A stretch of DNA of 64,000 nt from NCBI GenBank assembly GCA_964615445.1, contig CAZTOK010000003.1:1-64000 (forward strand), in the 5' to 3' direction. The translations under genes and the position numbers were made by a program. Positions 57,090-64,000 of the stretch are shown here, piece after piece. The notes beneath the pieces were generated by a model. It saw only the letters and a list, made by a program, of their open reading frames with translations. It did no database searches and was not told where the DNA came from. Every line of letters starts with the position of its first letter. The stretch's first letter is position 1. The DNA comes from JALRBM01 sp964615445. GTDB taxonomy: Bacteria > Patescibacteriota > Saccharimonadia > Saccharimonadales > Saccharimonadaceae.

Positions 57090-58133
57090 ATGGGGACTAT
57101 AAATTTACGCGTAGTGCGTTCAACACGGTTATTCTCGGCAGGGATTCTTGTCTTATCTTTGACATTATCTATTTTGGTGCACGGTTTTGCTTCGGCCGAT
57201 CTTGGTCAAGCAATGATTCGCTTTGATCGAATGCAAGTAAGCACGCCTACAACGGGGACAATTTGCGCTAAGCCAAATACTGTTGCTTCAACCGAGTCAA
57301 GTGTTCAGGTGACATTCCCGACAGGGTATACATTGGGAACGGCGGCTAATTTTACAGTAAGCACTACTAACTTAGGCTGGCCAACGAGTGCCGTAGCATG
57401 GCCAGGCGTTAACACTGCTACAAATGTTACCGGTCAAGTAGTAACATTTCCTAGCACCGATTTAACGAGTTCGTCTACGTTATATTGTTTTAACTGGACA
57501 AACAGCGCAGCTGTAAGTGTACAAGCGACGCCGTCAAGTACTAATACGGGTACGATAGCTACCTATACTTCAACACCCACATTAATTGATAGTTCTGGCT
57601 ATAATACTTCAAGCGTGAGTGGTGACCAGATTACCGTTACGGCCTCGGTACCTTCAACCTTTTCGTTTGCTCTAAGCGGTACTACGGACTCCCTTACACT
57701 AGGTCCGAGTATAGTGGGTAGCAGTACCACCCCACGGACAGCAACGGTGAGTACCAATGCTAAGAATGGCTGGGAAGTATGGGCAAAAGATAGTAATACT
57801 GGTCTTACTTCAACCACCGCTTCAAAAACAATAGCCTCGAGGACGCCCGGAACGAACAGTACGCTTTCGACGGGCGCAGAAGGATATAACACGGGTCTTA
57901 CTAGTTCACAGGTAGGTGGTTCAGGAACAATCAGCATTGCTGCGCCATTCGTGGGTACGGCGACCGGTCAAGGTGGAGGACTCGATACTACGCTACGTCC
58001 GCTTGCAACGTCGGGTGGTACCGCTGATACGGCAGTTTTGACAATTAAAAACAATGCTACAATTAGTGCAATTACACCAGCTGCTACAGATTATACAGAC
58101 GTTATAACGGTAGTTGGAGCAGGGTTATTCTAA
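57090..58133 (+). CDS. Secreted Ser/Thr-rich structural protein, WxL-like
   Basis: The 347-aa protein has a signal peptide (to about residue 36, ASADL). The remainder is Ser/Thr/Gly-rich, beta-like, without obvious catalytic residues; only two Cys, both in the first half (TICAK and LYCFNW). The C-terminal 170 residues (TFSFALSGTTDSLTLG, AKNGWEVWAKDSNTGL, ending TDYTDVITVVGAGLF) resemble WxL-type or coat-protein-like domains. The partner at 58148 has the layout of a WxL-associated protein. Start choice is uncertain as GGGAG lies only one base from ATG. Confidence 0.7.
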   Translation: MGTINLRVVRSTRLFSAGILVLSLTLSILVHGFASADLGQAMIRFDRMQVSTPTTGTICAKPNTVASTESSVQVTFPTGYTLGTAANFTVSTTNLGWPTSAVAWPGVNTATNVTGQVVTFPSTDLTSSSTLYCFNWTNSAAVSVQATPSSTNTGTIATYTSTPTLIDSSGYNTSSVSGDQITVTASVPSTFSFALSGTTDSLTLGPSIVGSSTTPRTATVSTNAKNGWEVWAKDSNTGLTSTTASKTIASRTPGTNSTLSTGAEGYNTGLTSSQVGGSGTISIAAPFVGTATGQGGGLDTTLRPLATSGGTADTAVLTIKNNATISAITPAATDYTDVITVVGAGLF

Positions 58134-58147
58134 CCCGGAATAGAGCA

Positions 58148-59200
58148 GTGAATAAAAAAGCTCGTCGACTCATTATTGTTATTCTTGCATTTGTACTTGG
58201 TGGCAACATACTGTTTTTCTCAAAAAATGTAGTTGCAGCTTCTGGAGAGTTTTCACTTCAGGTGTCTCCATCACCTTTGGTGCTCACGGTGAAGCCAGGT
58301 CAAACTTCTGTCAATGAGTTGAAGATTCGTAATACTGGGTCGCAAACAGAGAAACTGACTATCGCTCCACGAAGCTTTACCATTGATAATGGAAGTGGAC
58401 AAGTAAAGTTTGACGACAATAAGGTGCCACCAGAAATCGGCGATTGGGTTAGTTTTGGTGAAAAAAACTTCACCGTACAGCCTGGTGAAACTTATAATCA
58501 AAAAGTGTCTATTGCCGTACCGCAAGTGGCTGGCTTTAGTTATTCGTTCGGGCTAGTCATTACACGTCAGGATGCACCGCCAAGTGTGAATGGTGGCCAA
58601 TCACTTAGGCCTACAGTGGCAATCTTTGCGCTTGTAAACGTAGATAAACCAGGAGCTACAAAAACACTTGCGCTTGAGGATTTGACAATGAGCAGCCAAG
58701 TGTATGAATATCTTCCAACAACTATTAACGTGCACCTAAAAAATACTGGTAATACTATCGTGCAGCCGGCGGGTAATATATTTATTCAGCGTGGAGAGAA
58801 TGATACGAAGCCGATTGATACACTCTCGGTTAACCCGACAGAAGGATATATTTTGCCAGGAAGTATACGGACACTTTCGGTAAACTGGGATAATGGTTTT
58901 CAGGTGCTTCATAGCAGCACTGATGATAACGGTAAGACGAGTCAAAGTTTAACCTGGAACTGGAATAATCTTGGTAATATTCGTATAGGCTACTACACTG
59001 CTAAGCTTGTGGCTATTTATAATGATGGTCAGCGTGATGTGCCAATTGTGAGTGAAGTTGGGTTTTGGGTGATTCCCTGGAAACTGATTCTTGGTGCACT
59101 TCTTGTAATAGGGTTGGTTGGATTTGGCGTTTGGTCACTTCTTTCAAAGATCTTCGGTGTATCAAAACGTGCTCATAAACGTGTGAAGTTCCGTCGGTAA
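58148..59200 (+). CDS. Membrane-anchored DUF916-like surface protein
   Basis: The 350-aa protein has a signal peptide (about 1-32), two Ig-like domains (LQVSPSPLVLTVKPGQTSVNELKIRNTG onward) and a C-terminal membrane helix (about 312-333) with a basic tail (KRAHKRVKFRR). This matches DUF916 proteins that pair with WxL proteins in Gram-positives. It lies 14 bases after the WxL-like gene, so they likely form a complex. A related N-terminus starts at 63730. Confidence 0.8.
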   Translation: MNKKARRLIIVILAFVLGGNILFFSKNVVAASGEFSLQVSPSPLVLTVKPGQTSVNELKIRNTGSQTEKLTIAPRSFTIDNGSGQVKFDDNKVPPEIGDWVSFGEKNFTVQPGETYNQKVSIAVPQVAGFSYSFGLVITRQDAPPSVNGGQSLRPTVAIFALVNVDKPGATKTLALEDLTMSSQVYEYLPTTINVHLKNTGNTIVQPAGNIFIQRGENDTKPIDTLSVNPTEGYILPGSIRTLSVNWDNGFQVLHSSTDDNGKTSQSLTWNWNNLGNIRIGYYTAKLVAIYNDGQRDVPIVSEVGFWVIPWKLILGALLVIGLVGFGVWSLLSKIFGVSKRAHKRVKFRR

Positions 59201-59261
59201 GTTTTAAACATAAGCTTTTGCTGCTACACTAAAAGAGACAAGTGAGAGGGTCCTTTAAGGG

Positions 59262-59471
59262 ATGTATAAAGACGTACAAAAAAAGTTGCTCGAAAAAGAG
59301 ATGACACGTCGGGAATTTTTGCAATTTGCAGGAAGCTCTCTTCTAGTACTTTTTGGCCTTGGGAACCTTATGGCGTTACTACTCCATATGAAAAAGACAG
59401 TCGATCCACCGGTTGTTGCACAAAAAACTGAAACTTCGCACGGATTCGGCTCGCGAAAGTTCGGAGTGTAG
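59262..59471 (+). CDS. Small Tat-signal-like protein of 69 aa
   Basis: Residues 14-37 read like a twin-arginine signal (TRREFLQFAGSSLLVLFGLG) with a hydrophobic core to about 43; the 25-residue end is Pro/Lys-rich and ends GSRKFGV. AAGGG lies next to the ATG. It directly precedes the fibre gene at 59475, three bases away. It may be an exported peptide, an anchor or a carrier for the next protein. No family is recognised. Confidence 0.65.
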   Translation: MYKDVQKKLLEKEMTRREFLQFAGSSLLVLFGLGNLMALLLHMKKTVDPPVVAQKTETSHGFGSRKFGV

Positions 59472-59474
59472 CCC

Positions 59475-60176
59475 ATGGTTCAGCAGCGACTTCCGATTGT
59501 AAATAGTGATGATGGTACTTGGGGCGATATTTTACGCCAGTACCTTATGAAGGAGCACTACAATGATGATACTGATAATGCCGCAAACGGCGGACACCAA
59601 AAGGTAACCATTCGTGCAGGAACGGCTACGGCTGGTACGGCGCCATTAAAGTTTACCTCGGGAACACTTCTTTCCACCCCGGAAGCAGGAGCGGTAGAAT
59701 TTAATGCCGATAGCTTCTACTTCACGATTACTACTGGCACGGTGCGCAAAAAAGTGGCCATTTACGATGATTCATCTGGTGCTAACGGTGATCTTCATTA
59801 TCGCGATTCATCAGGCAATTTGGTTCGGCTTGGTATTGGAGCGGCCGGCAAAACACTTCGCTCTACCGGTAGCATCCCTGCTTGGAGTGATGCTACGTTT
59901 ACTACTAGTACAAAATCGAGTAGCTATACGATTTCAAATACCGACACGGTTATTTTTGCCAATGCTTCATCGGGTGCGGTGACGATTACTTTGCCGCTTG
60001 CTTCAGGCAGTGGAGGGTATCGCTTTTACGTAAAACGAACTGATGGTTCGGCAAACGCGTGCTCGGTGGGTGTATCCGGGAGTGACACGATTGACGGTCA
60101 AAGTAGTATCAGTTTAAGTGCGCAGTATATGTCCCTAACGCTCGTTTCAGATGGAAGTGCGTGGTATATAATATAA
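59475..60176 (+). CDS. Fibre-like protein with GTWG N-terminal module
   Basis: The 233-aa protein starts QQRLPIVNSDDGTWGDILRQYL, matching the protein at 30277. A beta-rich shaft follows (APLKFTSGTLLSTPEAGAVEFNADSF) and a tip domain (about 140-233, ISNTDTVIFANASSGAVTITLP) like those of phage tail fibres. The absence of its own signal and the Tat-like peptide just upstream are notable. It is probably a surface appendage or particle component. Confidence 0.7.
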   Translation: MVQQRLPIVNSDDGTWGDILRQYLMKEHYNDDTDNAANGGHQKVTIRAGTATAGTAPLKFTSGTLLSTPEAGAVEFNADSFYFTITTGTVRKKVAIYDDSSGANGDLHYRDSSGNLVRLGIGAAGKTLRSTGSIPAWSDATFTTSTKSSSYTISNTDTVIFANASSGAVTITLPLASGSGGYRFYVKRTDGSANACSVGVSGSDTIDGQSSISLSAQYMSLTLVSDGSAWYII

Positions 60177-60180
60177 GCGT

Positions 60181-61671
60181 ATGACGTACTTACCTCCAGC
60201 AAACGGCGGACGGATCAATCTTACCGTAGGTGGAAACACTGTTGGAGCGGGCGGGCTTATTTCCACTGGTACCGCTATGCTTGCTGGTGGCAATAATATT
60301 ACGCTGAGCCAAAATGGCAATACCATTTCCATCAACGGTGGTGCGGGGGGTGCAGCTGGTTCAAATACCTTTGGAATGAGCAACCTTGGAAATACTTCTG
60401 GGATAAGCGGAGTTATCTCTGGCAGTGCAGTACAATACGCGTTCGCCGGCGGCAATAATGTGACGCTTAATCAAAGCATTAACGCGTCATCTGCAACAAT
60501 TACCATTTCGGCTGCAAGTCAATCTGTCCAAACACAGAATGTTCACAATGTCACGCTTGGTGGTAATACCGCAGGGGCAATGGCTCAGATAAGTTCTGGC
60601 ACAATGACGCTCGCCGGTGGCAATAATATAGTACTATCGCAAAACGGTAATGCCGTGACCATTTCCGGGTCTGCGCAGTCCGCTCAAACTCAGTCGAATA
60701 TACAAGCTTTTTACGATGGTATTAATAGTATTTCTACAGGTACGGTGCGCTTCTTGAACTCAAACGGCGTCTCCTTCGGTATCAATGGACAGACGATTAC
60801 CGCTTCGGTAGCGGCCGGCGGTGGTGGTAACGGCGTGGCTATTTCAGCCGGCGGTGGGCTATTCTCAACAGGAACCCTAGGGGTGAACGCAACAGGTGCG
60901 CTCACTATTTCAAGTGGCGCACAATCGCTGACGCTTTCTGTACCGCAAGTATCCAGTTTGTCAGCGACAGGAGCTGTGAGTATCTCTACAAATGGCTCTA
61001 CGATCAGTATTGGAGCGCCAGTAGTTCCAAGCGCTACCCTCTCTCGTTTTGAATATCCGGAAGGTTTATTTACCTCGCTTGGTGCTATTGGGCAGGGGTC
61101 GCTTTCTATCAATCATATGTATGTACCGTTTAACGTAACAGGATCGGCCATGAAGATTGGTGGCTCGGTATCGGCTTCAACAGCAACGAGCGCCTCAACG
61201 GCTTCGCAAAATATGTCACTATGGATGGGAATTTATACGCTTAATGGTTCAACACTTTCTTTGGCTAGTTCGGGGAGTGCGAATAACAGCTTTGCATGGT
61301 CGCATAGTGCTAGTACGACGGCTAACACCTCTGTGCAGTCAATGCGTCAGCTAACAGTGCCAATGAACGTTAATATGACACCTGGTGAGTATTGGGTAGC
61401 GGCAGTGATTTCGACAGCGACTACGTTTGCCAGTGCCGGCTTTACAGTGTATGGCAACAACCAAGTGGCGAATGCTGCTGCCAATGCAGTACTAACGCCT
61501 ATTGGGAGTAACACAAGCGCAGCTCGTGACGTGATGCTTCTTCAGGGTATTTATACAGCTAATACGTCAGCAGGACCAACTTCTATAGCAGGAAGTCAAA
61601 TTAATAATACTGGAGCATCGGTGGTACAACGCGCCAATTTCTATAATGTAATATTTAATGCAACGTATTAG
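60181..61671 (+). CDS. Long repeat fibre protein, tail-fibre-like
   Basis: The 496-aa protein is rich in Gly, Ser, Asn and Thr. At least two long repeats are visible: GGNTVGAGGLISTGTAMLAGG with NNITLSQNGNTISI (about 16-54) and GGNTAGAMAQISSGTMTLAGG with NNIVLSQNGNAVTI (about 125-165). Such GGNNITLSQNGN repeats are familiar from phage tail and virion fibre proteins. The C-terminal 210 residues are non-repetitive, probably a receptor-binding tip. No Cys. It follows the gene at 59475 by four bases. Confidence 0.75.
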   Translation: MTYLPPANGGRINLTVGGNTVGAGGLISTGTAMLAGGNNITLSQNGNTISINGGAGGAAGSNTFGMSNLGNTSGISGVISGSAVQYAFAGGNNVTLNQSINASSATITISAASQSVQTQNVHNVTLGGNTAGAMAQISSGTMTLAGGNNIVLSQNGNAVTISGSAQSAQTQSNIQAFYDGINSISTGTVRFLNSNGVSFGINGQTITASVAAGGGGNGVAISAGGGLFSTGTLGVNATGALTISSGAQSLTLSVPQVSSLSATGAVSISTNGSTISIGAPVVPSATLSRFEYPEGLFTSLGAIGQGSLSINHMYVPFNVTGSAMKIGGSVSASTATSASTASQNMSLWMGIYTLNGSTLSLASSGSANNSFAWSHSASTTANTSVQSMRQLTVPMNVNMTPGEYWVAAVISTATTFASAGFTVYGNNQVANAAANAVLTPIGSNTSAARDVMLLQGIYTANTSAGPTSIAGSQINNTGASVVQRANFYNVIFNATY

Positions 61672-61680
61672 GAGGTAAGG

Positions 61681-62355
61681 GTGGCGGTAGTATTTGACGC
61701 ATTAGGGCCAGGATCTTCAGGGCAAGGGAGCGCAAACGTTTCGAGTATATCATGGAGTCATACGTGTACGCCTTCTGGGACTAACCTACTTCTTATCGTT
61801 GGTGTGGGTATGGGAGGCGGTACTTCTGGCATATCACTCACGACAACCTATGCGGGCGTACCTATGACCTCTGCAGGGCTTGTACTTAGTAATAATCAAT
61901 TTGATGGGTTTGTCCAATTATTTTACCTTGTCGCTCCCGCAACTGGTACTAATACAGTGCTTATCACGGTCGATAGTGGCCAGCAGCGGGATTTAAATGG
62001 TGGTTCGTTAAGCTTTATTAATGTTGATCAAACCACACCGCTTGCAAATACAGCAACGAATTTTGGATTTACGACCAATCCAACCGTAGGAATAACCAGC
62101 AGTACCGGTAATATTGTTGTTGATGCCGCTGTATGTGGGTCGGCAATTGCTAGCTCAGGCCAAACATTGCAATGGCTAAGTAATCTCAATGGCAATTCGG
62201 GTGCTGGTAATGCAGCTCAATCAACTGCAGCTGGCGCGAGTTCTGTGACAATGTCATATGCGACGGCAAATGATTGGTGGGGGATTATAGCGGTAGATGT
62301 AGCTGCCGCCAGTACTATGCCATCTTCTCCTTCAGTTGCTTGGCTCCAGGCCTAG
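61681..62355 (+). CDS. Beta-rich fibre-associated protein, unknown function
   Basis: The 224-aa protein begins at GTG 61681 with GGAGG well placed. It is beta-rich (NLLLIVGVGMGGGTSGI, VQLFYLVAPATGTNTVLITVDSGQ), with two Cys. The order and ending (Pro-rich, then VAWLQA) resemble the gene at 31172, also placed after a fibre gene. Probably a structural or tip protein. Confidence 0.6.
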   Translation: MAVVFDALGPGSSGQGSANVSSISWSHTCTPSGTNLLLIVGVGMGGGTSGISLTTTYAGVPMTSAGLVLSNNQFDGFVQLFYLVAPATGTNTVLITVDSGQQRDLNGGSLSFINVDQTTPLANTATNFGFTTNPTVGITSSTGNIVVDAAVCGSAIASSGQTLQWLSNLNGNSGAGNAAQSTAAGASSVTMSYATANDWWGIIAVDVAAASTMPSSPSVAWLQA

Positions 62356-62379
62356 AGTGACATATAATCAAAAGTAACT

Positions 62380-63105
62380 ATGACTAAACCTGCTATCCTT
62401 GTTCCTGATAATGTTGGAGTCCATAATGCCAGTGATTATACAACCCGCCTTCAGAAGGAAAAAACCTATCGAGACCTCTCAACTATTATTGTATGTCCAA
62501 CGCGTGGAATGATTCCGGCACGAATTGTACAAAGTTGGCAAGGGATGATTCGCCCTATGAATCAAAAGGTGCTTGGGCCGCTTTTTATGGAGGGTATGGA
62601 GGTTGGCGAAGCATACAACCAAGTTATTAAAATGATTTTAGAGAATGAAGAGCTAAATAAATTTAAATTTATGCTTACGCTTGAGGAAGATAATGCGCCC
62701 CCGGCCGATGGCCTTATGAAATTATACGAATCAATCGATGAGTACGATGCTGTCGGCGGACTTTACTGGACAAAAGGCGAGGGTGGCCAACCGATGTGCT
62801 ATGGCAATCCTGCTGCTATGCCTATCAATTTTATCCCCCAGATTCCGCAGCCCGATGTCGTTACGCCGTGCAATGGTCTTGGCATGGGCTTTACGCTTTT
62901 TCGGCTGGAAATGCTGCGTGACAAGCGATTTGAATATGGCAACTGGTTTAAAACCAAGCAAGAAGTAAGCCCAGAAGGCGGCGTGCAGGTGTACACACAA
63001 GATTTATGGTTTTTCCAAAAAGCACGTGAGTTTGGCTATAAATTTGCCTGCGATTCGCGAGTACGTGTAGGCCATTACGATACAGCTAACCAAATAATGT
63101 GGTAG
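62380..63105 (+). CDS. Glycosyltransferase-like protein of phage/metagenome type
   Basis: The 241-aa protein has a nucleotide-sugar transferase look: STIIVCPTRGMIPARIVQSW near residue 35, the putative DxD-like EEDNAPP (about 106-112), then DAVGGLYWTKG and a late CNGLGMGFTLFR. No signal or membrane helix, so it works in the cytosol. It may glycosylate a fibre protein or surface polymer. It follows the fibre genes and overlaps the next gene by seven bases. Confidence 0.7.
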   Translation: MTKPAILVPDNVGVHNASDYTTRLQKEKTYRDLSTIIVCPTRGMIPARIVQSWQGMIRPMNQKVLGPLFMEGMEVGEAYNQVIKMILENEELNKFKFMLTLEEDNAPPADGLMKLYESIDEYDAVGGLYWTKGEGGQPMCYGNPAAMPINFIPQIPQPDVVTPCNGLGMGFTLFRLEMLRDKRFEYGNWFKTKQEVSPEGGVQVYTQDLWFFQKAREFGYKFACDSRVRVGHYDTANQIMW

Positions 63106-63722
63106 GAGAAGATATGCCGACTAAAAAACAACCCAAAAAAGATGAACCGCTAAAGCTTTCACTGGCTTGTGGCGACCGGACCCCAGAAGGCTTTAAGGGG
63201 GTTGACGTTGTGAAGACGGCAGGTGTCGATTATGTACAAGACCTATTGCAATTTCCATGGACACAGTTTAAGGACGGTTCCGTTGATGAAATTGAATGTA
63301 CGTGTTTTGTTGAGCATATTCCGCACGGTGATAGTCGCAATGATCCTTTTTTTGAGTTTTTTGATGAAATCTACCGCATTTTAAAACCAGCCGAGTTTGA
63401 CTCGAATAATCCAAATATTGCTACAAAAGGCTTTGCTCGCATTTCGTGTCCATACTATTCAAGCAGTCGTGCTTGGTGGGACCCAACACATCAGCGCGCG
63501 ATTTCTGAACAAAGTTTTTTGTATTTGAACAAACAGTGGCGTGTGGATAACAAATTAGATCATTATCCAGTAAGTTGTGATTTTGATTTTACGTATGGCT
63601 ACGCTCTCACACCCGAATGGCAAAATCGTAACCAAGAAGCACAAGCCTTTGCTATTCAGCATTACTTAAACGTAGTGACAGATATTCAGGTGCAGTTGGT
63701 TAAGCGTCCTCAAGAAGGGTAG
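63099..63722 (+). CDS. SAM-methyltransferase-like protein
   Basis: The 207-aa protein has KLSLACGDRTPEGFKGVDVV (motif I-like, LxCG) and DEIECTCFVEHIPH, with EIYRILKP after it: the layout of class I methyltransferases such as those found next to phage glycosyltransferases. It overlaps the previous gene, so it is translated together. The target may be a sugar or a protein side chain; no evidence decides. Confidence 0.75.
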   Translation: MVGEDMPTKKQPKKDEPLKLSLACGDRTPEGFKGVDVVKTAGVDYVQDLLQFPWTQFKDGSVDEIECTCFVEHIPHGDSRNDPFFEFFDEIYRILKPAEFDSNNPNIATKGFARISCPYYSSSRAWWDPTHQRAISEQSFLYLNKQWRVDNKLDHYPVSCDFDFTYGYALTPEWQNRNQEAQAFAIQHYLNVVTDIQVQLVKRPQEG

Positions 63723-63729
63723 TGACAAT

Positions 63730-64000
63730 ATGCGGCGTATTCTTATGATTGTTGTCGCTTGCCTTTTTTTGCTTTTTAGTGTGCCGCATATCGTTATGGC
63801 GACAGGTGATACTAAAGGGCTTTCTATGTCGCCGCTACGCTTATTTATTGACGGGGCAGCCGATACGACTACGGCTGGAACAGTGGTAGTCGGCAATTTG
63901 ACTCCGCAGCCTATGACGGTAACTTTATCGTATGAACAATTCTCGGTTGCAGATTACACCTATGATTATCAATTTTCTGCAGCAAAAGAGAACTGGTTGA
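63730..64000 (+). CDS. Secreted DUF916-like protein, N-terminal part (cut by window end)
   Basis: The 90 visible residues have a signal peptide (1-25, ending VMATG) and then LSMSPLRLFIDGAADTTTAG, VVVGNLTPQPMTVTLSYEQF, which resembles the first Ig-like domain of the protein at 58148. The frame stays open to the last base. It starts seven bases after the methyltransferase stop, so it belongs to the same transcription unit. Confidence 0.7.
   Translation, partial: MRRILMIVVACLFLLFSVPHIVMATGDTKGLSMSPLRLFIDGAADTTTAGTVVVGNLTPQPMTVTLSYEQFSVADYTYDYQFSAAKENWL

Noticed and set aside
57000..64000. Prophage
   Set aside because: Fibre-like proteins, a glycosyltransferase and a methyltransferase are present, but there is no capsid, portal, terminase, integrase or lysis gene, and the proteins are mixed with signal-peptide surface proteins.

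Overview
The window reads as one stretch of chromosome from a small-genome bacterium, most likely of the Candidate Phyla Radiation / Patescibacteria, with Saccharibacteria (TM7) the best guess. This is inferred from gene content and style, since there is no rRNA to confirm it. Signs are the many surface and phage-fibre-like proteins, short intergenic gaps, an almost complete lack of biosynthetic pathways, and information-processing genes shuffled among many orphan genes. There is no CRISPR array, transposase or rRNA. Three tRNA genes are present: Arg-GCG (partial, at the left edge), Ser-CGA and Ser-GGA.

Layout. 0-10.7 kb: tRNA-Arg, NUDIX hydrolase, nucleoside deaminase, triple YbjQ-like protein, HIT protein, rlmH, a secreted amidase, valS and tsaD. 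10.8-16.6 kb: a secreted C39-type protein, then the ku-ligD end-joining pair and orphan genes. 17.1-22.3 kb: a Mur ligase lacking its N-terminal domain, a FemX-type protein, a Cys-rich micro-protein, a degenerate phosphohexomutase domain, and groES/groEL behind a CIRCE operator. 22.4-26.2 kb: an unusual island of two DNA-binding-like coiled-coil proteins and a GHKL ATPase. 26.3-32.9 kb: phosphosugar isomerase, a MacB-type ABC exporter, tRNA-Ser, a fibre-like gene pair and an esterase. 33.1-38.5 kb: a ribonucleotide reductase locus followed by an NRAMP transporter. 39-50.5 kb: zwf, pyrG, argS, mscL, msrB, orn, dnaG, rpoD and a P-loop kinase. 50.6-56 kb: polA, a HAD hydrolase and fpg. 56-64 kb: a surface locus with signal-peptide proteins, fibre-like proteins, a glycosyltransferase and a methyltransferase-like protein.

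Four points stand out. (1) The ribonucleotide reductase is class Ic by its residues: Phe replaces the radical Tyr, and all six metal ligands match the Chlamydia enzyme at a constant numbering offset. Its redox CxxC tail is a separate 59-aa gene, in frame with nrdA but behind two amber codons, and a Mn/Fe transporter lies just downstream. (2) At least ten core genes have a -10 box exactly six bases before the start codon, so their mRNAs should be leaderless; this corrects several start codons. Orphan genes instead have full promoters, Shine-Dalgarno sites and often an inverted repeat at the 5' end of the transcript. (3) DnaG has lost all four zinc ligands, and Pol I has lost its visible proofreading residues. 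(4) The GHKL island and the fibre/surface locus are the best candidates for undescribed systems.

How the genes work together. NrdA, its detached tail, NrdB, the NRAMP transporter and PyrG form a nucleotide-supply group, and nrdA and pyrG share the same palindromic operator. DnaG, RpoD, Pol I, Ku, LigD and Fpg cover replication, transcription and repair. The Mur ligase, FemX protein, amidase and C39 protein point to cell-wall work. The fibre-like and signal-peptide proteins suggest a surface apparatus suited to contact with a host cell.
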